DNA from: Phallusia mammillata
Lineage: Eukaryota > Chordata > Ascidiacea > Phlebobranchia > Ascidiidae
Assembly: GCA_003260075.1 (NCBI GenBank)
Contig: QLIY01000001.1
Coordinates: forward strand, 62,001 to 126,000
Direction: 5' to 3'
DNA length: 64,000 bases
In this document: in pieces, positions 58,913 to 64,000 of the stretch
How positions within the stretch are numbered: position 1 is the first letter of the stretch
How the letters are laid out: each line of letters starts with the position of its first letter
Made by a program: the position numbers and the translations under genes
Notes under the pieces: generated by a model
Seen by the model: the letters and a program-made list of their open reading frames with translations, nothing else
Told to the model about the DNA's origin: nothing
Databases searched by the model: none

Positions 58913-61900
58913 ATGTACAAGTTAAGTTTATTCGGGTTCTGCATTATCGGAATGCTGTCAGTTCAAGTTAGTTGGGGATTTCTTGCTCTGGATCCCGGGG
59001 CCTTAACGTATCTTACAAGCAAAGTATCTCCGAACTCTTCATCGACGTTTTATGGCCAGCAGATCTCATTTGGGACTGACAAGTAAGTTAAAGTTTTCTG
59101 TGGGCAAAAGTTGTTGTTAGTTTGCTTCCATAAGTAAAGAATCAACGACTCTTCTGTTTTCGTGTACAGTGATTAAACTTCAAACCGAACACTCACAAAT
59201 AAACGCGAAAGTTTTGGTACAAATTAACCGGCGTTTCGACGTCCCATACGAGAGGCCTGTATCAGAATAATAACATACTGTGCAAAACATAATCTCTCTT
59301 ATGAAGCAGAAACAGATATTAAAAGACTGGCATCAACGCATTGACGAATGAAGAGTTTAACATAAACCGCCACAGTCAAGAGTCTTTTGTAATACTGTAT
59401 GAAAACATGTCAACCGATAAGGCCTTACTGTATTTACCCAATGTACGACTTTCAAACACAAGCTTCTTAGTACAAAGTGATACGAATCACACCAATCAAC
59501 ACAATTCCATATGAATGCGGCCTATTAAACAAGGTTTGCCGATATACAGATTGGTCATTGGACAACCAAAGGCGTCAGGTGATGGAAATTCTACTGATGA
59601 CGGAGATGTTCAAAGAGCGACGGGTATGCGGAAGTTATTACTTGTTTCGTAGTATTACTAGCCCATAATGCAATCAATTACATCCTGGCTTTGGTGACAC
59701 GCAAGGCGCTCTTAACAATATTATAATGATGCATAACATGTGACATCATGTCCAAACCCGTGCAGCTTTCGAATTGTTAATCAGGAAGTTTAACTTTTAA
59801 GGACATTTTAAAACTTCGTCTTTCATCGTAGAAACTAAATAGCAATATTTGTGCCCTGTTAAACACCCTGTCAATGTAATTTAAAGTTTAGCAAGTAAAT
59901 ATATTGATTTACCGTTTGCAGTATAATGCAAAAATCACAGGTCCAAAGAAACTCAGTGTATGGGATGGACAAATCAGTTGATGCAATGCACAGACTGAGC
60001 ACTGTACTTCTATATTAAGCCGTCAACGTTTTGTTTACGTTGAATATATTTTACCTAAAATGCATATTCAGTTTTTTATTCAAATGGAATGATAACTTAC
60101 AAAAAACCTTAAAATCCAGTGTTTTTATCCAAATTTTCATTCCAATTCATATTTACAACGCCATCATATGATTACGTTGAAATCGTTAGAAACAAAGTTT
60201 CGGGCAGTAAAAGTATGTTTTATACAGGGAGGATCTCTATATGCGACTATGCAAGTTTGCTTAACACAAACAAGTCATCGTGTACGGATGTTACTCCTCC
60301 ACAAGCCAAACCTGGGGATTCGTTTGGTCTTAGTCTCTCATACTCCGAATATATGACAGTGAGTATTTAAATCCTATTGTATAGTGTAGGTATTCTTATT
60401 CCATATTCATTATTATTGATGAATGCACTGGCCGTTCCATAGTATTCAAATAGGCAATTGCACTGCATCTTGCAAGAAATGCATTTCGCCTAATACCATA
60501 CGAAAATGTTTCACACGAGAAACAAACAACCCAATATACTTAGGACATGACGTTATGACAGCGAAATGTGTCATTTTCCAAAGAATGTGAGAATGATCCA
60601 TTTCGCTGCTGAAGCTTCATGTTCTATACCAGCGGTTCCCAACCTGAAGGTCGCCACCTCAACTGGGGTCGCCTGACAATTTGTCTGGGGTCGCCTAAGG
60701 CAGTGGTTCCCAACCCGTTTTAAGCCATGGGCCACTAGCTCCAATGAAATAAACCCATGGACCACTTCATTGCAGTGAAACAAATACAGTCAATTTTAAA
60801 ACACAGCCTACTAATACCGCAACTTGACAAATGTTATCAAGCGTTGGCAAATTGTGTTTGCTTTGCTTTCGACAGTTACAATTATTAAACCTACTTTCTG
60901 GTAAAATCTGGAAGCCCTTAACGCTTATTTATAGAAAACGTAATCTTCTTGGTCAAATTTAATTATTCCATTAGAACGGAAACCGAACACACTCAAGATT
61001 CTTGGCTGGGATAATTAAAAAAGTTTAAATATTTAAATTACCATCGCTTGATAGTCGCAATCGTATTTATAATAATAGAGCAATTAATTAAGGAAGTCAG
61101 GCCACAAGTATAATTCGCCTTCTGAATACAAATAAAAATAGTTGTAAATTCTTATGATTCTGAACTAGTAGTTGCTAAAAACCTTTTTACTGTGATTAAT
61201 TCAACAAATACCTAAAGTTTTGTGTCAAAAGTTTGGAATACTAACTTACAATGACGGTTTTCATTTCCAAACGAGTGACTTTACAAAATGTTGACAAATA
61301 TGTAGAATAAAGGCTGAAGAATTAACCACTTGTAGGCCAAAAATGTCGAAGGCTCCACTCCAGACCCGTATATAGGTGAACCCAGATTGTATCTTGAAAA
61401 AACTTTATTCATGAATAGTGAAAGTTATGGATGACTTTGCAGGCGTGCTCCGCAACACGTACACAGGAATGCAAGAATGCAAACCACAATCAAGGATTTT
61501 GTTATCGCAGCACTGACAGTGGCAGAAGTTGGACAGCAGACCCACAAAGTAGCTTAACAGGTAGGAAGGTTTTTACTTCCTTCTATCTATCACTAAAAGA
61601 GAAATCAAGCGAGAGCAAAAATAAAGGAACTCGTCACGATGGTGAAGTCAATCCATCACTTCCAGTTTCCCCACTACGTAAACAAGGTTTTTGTCACAGA
61701 TTGTGGGAAATTTATTTGCGTTATTAGCGCAACTATCTTGGGTTTGCGAGTTTGTGGATTTTATTTCTTGTTTCAGGCGCTTGTGTTTTCTTGAACGGGA
61801 AACTTAAACAGCATTTCTCCAACCCAGTGGTTCCAATTGTTCAAACTAAACTAAAGTCACCGAAGTCCCAAAAAATCAAACAAAAAATCCAACCAACAGA

Positions 61901-63938
61901 CTAACAATAAAACAGGCAGCTCAAAAGGCGGACCCTTAACGCATTCAAGGTTGTTCGCCTATCGATGATAAAAATATAACAAACTTTTTCACAGGTTGTT
62001 CCAATAATTTGGACATCATGTTTGTTCTGGACGGGTCGGGTTCAATTGGTGACGATTTCGTGGTGGTTAAAAACTGGACCATGGACATGGCTTCGTTCTT
62101 CGACATTGAAAGCGGTTATGATCAAATCGGAGTCGTTCAATATTCCTACCACAGGTGTTTAAATTTTTATATTGTGATGTTTATAAAACACATTAGTGGC
62201 AAAACACATTAAATCAAAAATTTATGATAGTTGTTTGTTGGGTGAATAAGTATCACTAGAATTGAAATTCGTTTTTATTCTCTTCTCCCTCATGGTATTT
62301 GTAAAGTTGTTTTGGTAAACATAAACATAAATGCTTTCTTTTTATAAATATAAATGGTTTCTTTTTACTAATCGTCATGGTTTGAAACGGTTCAAACATG
62401 TTGCATTAACCATTACACTCCAATAAAAACGAATCACATACTCCATCTCAACACGACATGCACTTCATGTAAAGTTTGCGTTATAGTTTGGTTGGTGAGC
62501 GTGTTTTGTTTAAGAGTTTTTGCTTTCACATAATATTAACAATGAGTGAAAATCGGGTTTTCAATCGCTATTTTTGGTTTACAGCAAGAAGAAAAGTCAA
62601 ATTTCGACTGAAGTGGTTCTTGGTGAATGCAAAACTCGTGCTTGTTTCAATGTAAGTGTGAATAAGTCGAAACCGAGTCAGTTTCAGGGCAATAATCGAA
62701 CAAGTGATAAATCTCCGAAACGGGATGTTTAATCATTTATAACGTAAGAAGGTTTGGAGTATACAGAAAATAGAATACACGGAAGTAACTTACCACAAGT
62801 AGCAAGTTGAATTTGTCACAGTTTATCAGTAACGGTTTTTGTAAATATTTAACATGGCCTGGGTTTTATCATATATGAACGTACATCTGCTAAAGCGACC
62901 AGAAGACAAACGAGAGAAAAACTTTATTGTAGCGTAACGCCTTAAGTTTATAAAAACGCGAATCTTTGCAACATATCTTTCCCCCATATAGTGAACATGC
63001 AACACAGGAACTTCTAACGGCGTACAAGTGAATAGTCTTATTGCAAATTTGTTTACATTTTAAAATTGTTTTATCAATCAGTCATAAATCTTCCGCTTGT
63101 TTTGTAACATTTGTATATTCAGTAAAAAAGTCAAAGTGTTAGCTAGTACATAATGACTGAACCGAAATATTTCATACAAATTGCGTTGCAGAACAAAGTA
63201 TCTCAAATCGACCTACTTGGATCCCAAACCTTTACCGCCCACGCCTTAAACAAGACGGTAGAAGATTTCAAAGGCTCTTGGAGATACGGAAAATCGGGCA
63301 CATCCCAAATCATGATATTACTCACCGACGGAAGGTAAGCCAACAGTTCCCAAACCGTCATGTGTTTATCTCCTATTGTATTAAGTACAAATAATAAACG
63401 GTCTGTCATTGGCACTTATTCATCTTATATCGTCTCCAGTCGCATTCATTATCACACCACGTATAGCACTGGACCATCTGCAATAAGAATATCCGCTACT
63501 TCCGCATACGGTTTTACTGAAAATTCCACAAAGTATTAACGTTTTAATCCAACATAAATAACTAAACTGCAATGCATGCACGAAAATGTTGGTAAAGGGA
63601 TATTACATGTCAAGGTAAATGTCATAACTGTAAAGATATTCAAAATAACCTTGCATCAATATCGTATATTCGGGGAATCGTATTTAATTTAGTTTGTAAA
63701 AGATCGAAAGGGCTTGTTGTAAATATATATTGCCATGAATTAATACAACTTTGTCCGATACATTTTCCACGCTACTGCACGAAACAATATCTTCGCAATC
63801 AAGAAATTTATATTTGAGTCTTGTTTCAGATCAACTGACAACCACCTAATTCAATCATCAGCTGATTATGTCCGCTCAATGGGAATCACTACATTTGCTG
63901 TTGGTGTTGGACAAGATATTGACCAAAATGAATTAAAG
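58913..63938 (+). CDS. I-domain integrin alpha, copy B (continues past the right edge)
   Basis: Eight exons seen: 58913-59082, 59550-59623, 60228-60358, 61443-61560, 61995-62154, 62585-62651, 63192-63334, 63830-63938, all in phase, 324 codons. Signal peptide MYKLSLFGFCIIGMLSVQV, blade 1 (FYGQQISFGTDKLVIGQPK), blade 2 (PGDSFGLSL, GFCYRSTDSG), I domain with MIDAS FVLDGSGS, TFTAHALN and LLTDGR. Exons 4, 6 and 7 have exactly the same lengths as in copy A (118, 67, 143), so the genes arose by tandem duplication. GAP in blade 1 is changed to GQP here. The CX4C pair (GECKTRACF) is kept. The gene presumably continues with the rest of the I domain, propeller and stalk beyond the window. Confidence 0.9.
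59226..59275 (-). repeat. Hammerhead-like repeat tail in integrin B intron 1
   Basis: On the minus strand CTGATAC is followed by GGCCTC, a loop and GACGTC, then GAAACGCCGG. It is in the same family as 13066-13115 (shared GTATGGGACGTCG). The conserved core has two substitutions. Confidence 0.45.
60630..60780. mobile_element. Two nested hAT-type ends
   Basis: CAGCGGTTCCCAACC at 60630 and CAGTGGTTCCCAACC at 60701 are typical hAT 5' ends. The second appears inserted in the first after GCCTAAGG. No matching right ends were found in the intron, so the elements are partial or their far ends have decayed. Confidence 0.45.
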
Positions 63939-64000
63939 GTGTAGTTTAACTGCCCAACTGCTTAAAAAGGCTTAAATTACAAGTTTAATTACAAAAGTAT

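Overview
This is metazoan nuclear DNA: AT-rich, with genes split into many short exons joined by canonical GT/AG introns, and long gene-poor stretches between them. The gene content points to a chordate. Two tandem integrin alpha genes carry an inserted I (von Willebrand A) domain, a chordate feature, and a protocadherin carries the cytoplasmic motif CTEEC..GHSD.CWMP of delta-type protocadherins. Compact genes and short introns favour a tunicate (ascidian) over a vertebrate. The species is not established.

Layout. (1) 335-868 and 3020-7454, minus strand: two tandem 4-coumarate-CoA-ligase/luciferase-like acyl-CoA ligase genes. The first is cut by the left edge. The second is traced over 12 exons but has two frameshifts and one bad exon junction. 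(2) 9155-9904, minus: a complete five-exon RidA/UK114 gene. (3) 11629-14807, plus: a complete seven-exon cytosolic-type sulfotransferase. (4) 14808-39860: about 25 kb with no recognisable gene, only weak ORFs and repeats. (5) 39861-49047, plus: a delta-like protocadherin with signal peptide, six cadherin repeats, a TM segment and a conserved cytoplasmic tail. (6) 52812-57936 and 58913 to beyond the right edge, plus: two I-domain integrin alpha genes with matching exon structure. The first stops right after the I domain. Sulfotransferase, RidA and ligase are metabolic; the protocadherin and integrins are adhesion receptors. No functional cluster is implied.

The strongest anomaly is structural. 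Thirty runs of C, most exactly 10 long and always C on the plus strand, almost all separate two near-identical adjacent copies of 70-750 bp sequence. A single N at 50573 separates the same kind of duplication. One 20-C run cuts off the 5' end of a protocadherin exon, and one run pair encloses an orphan fragment copied from 1.2 kb away. The best reading is that the C runs are artificial spacers between contigs whose allelic ends overlap but were not merged. Several apparent tandem and exon duplications here are then probably false.

The window also holds hAT-like and pogo-like non-autonomous transposons, a tRNA-derived SINE pair, hammerhead-like Penelope-type repeat tails, a 45-bp-arm hairpin in a protocadherin intron and a GT-rich minisatellite.
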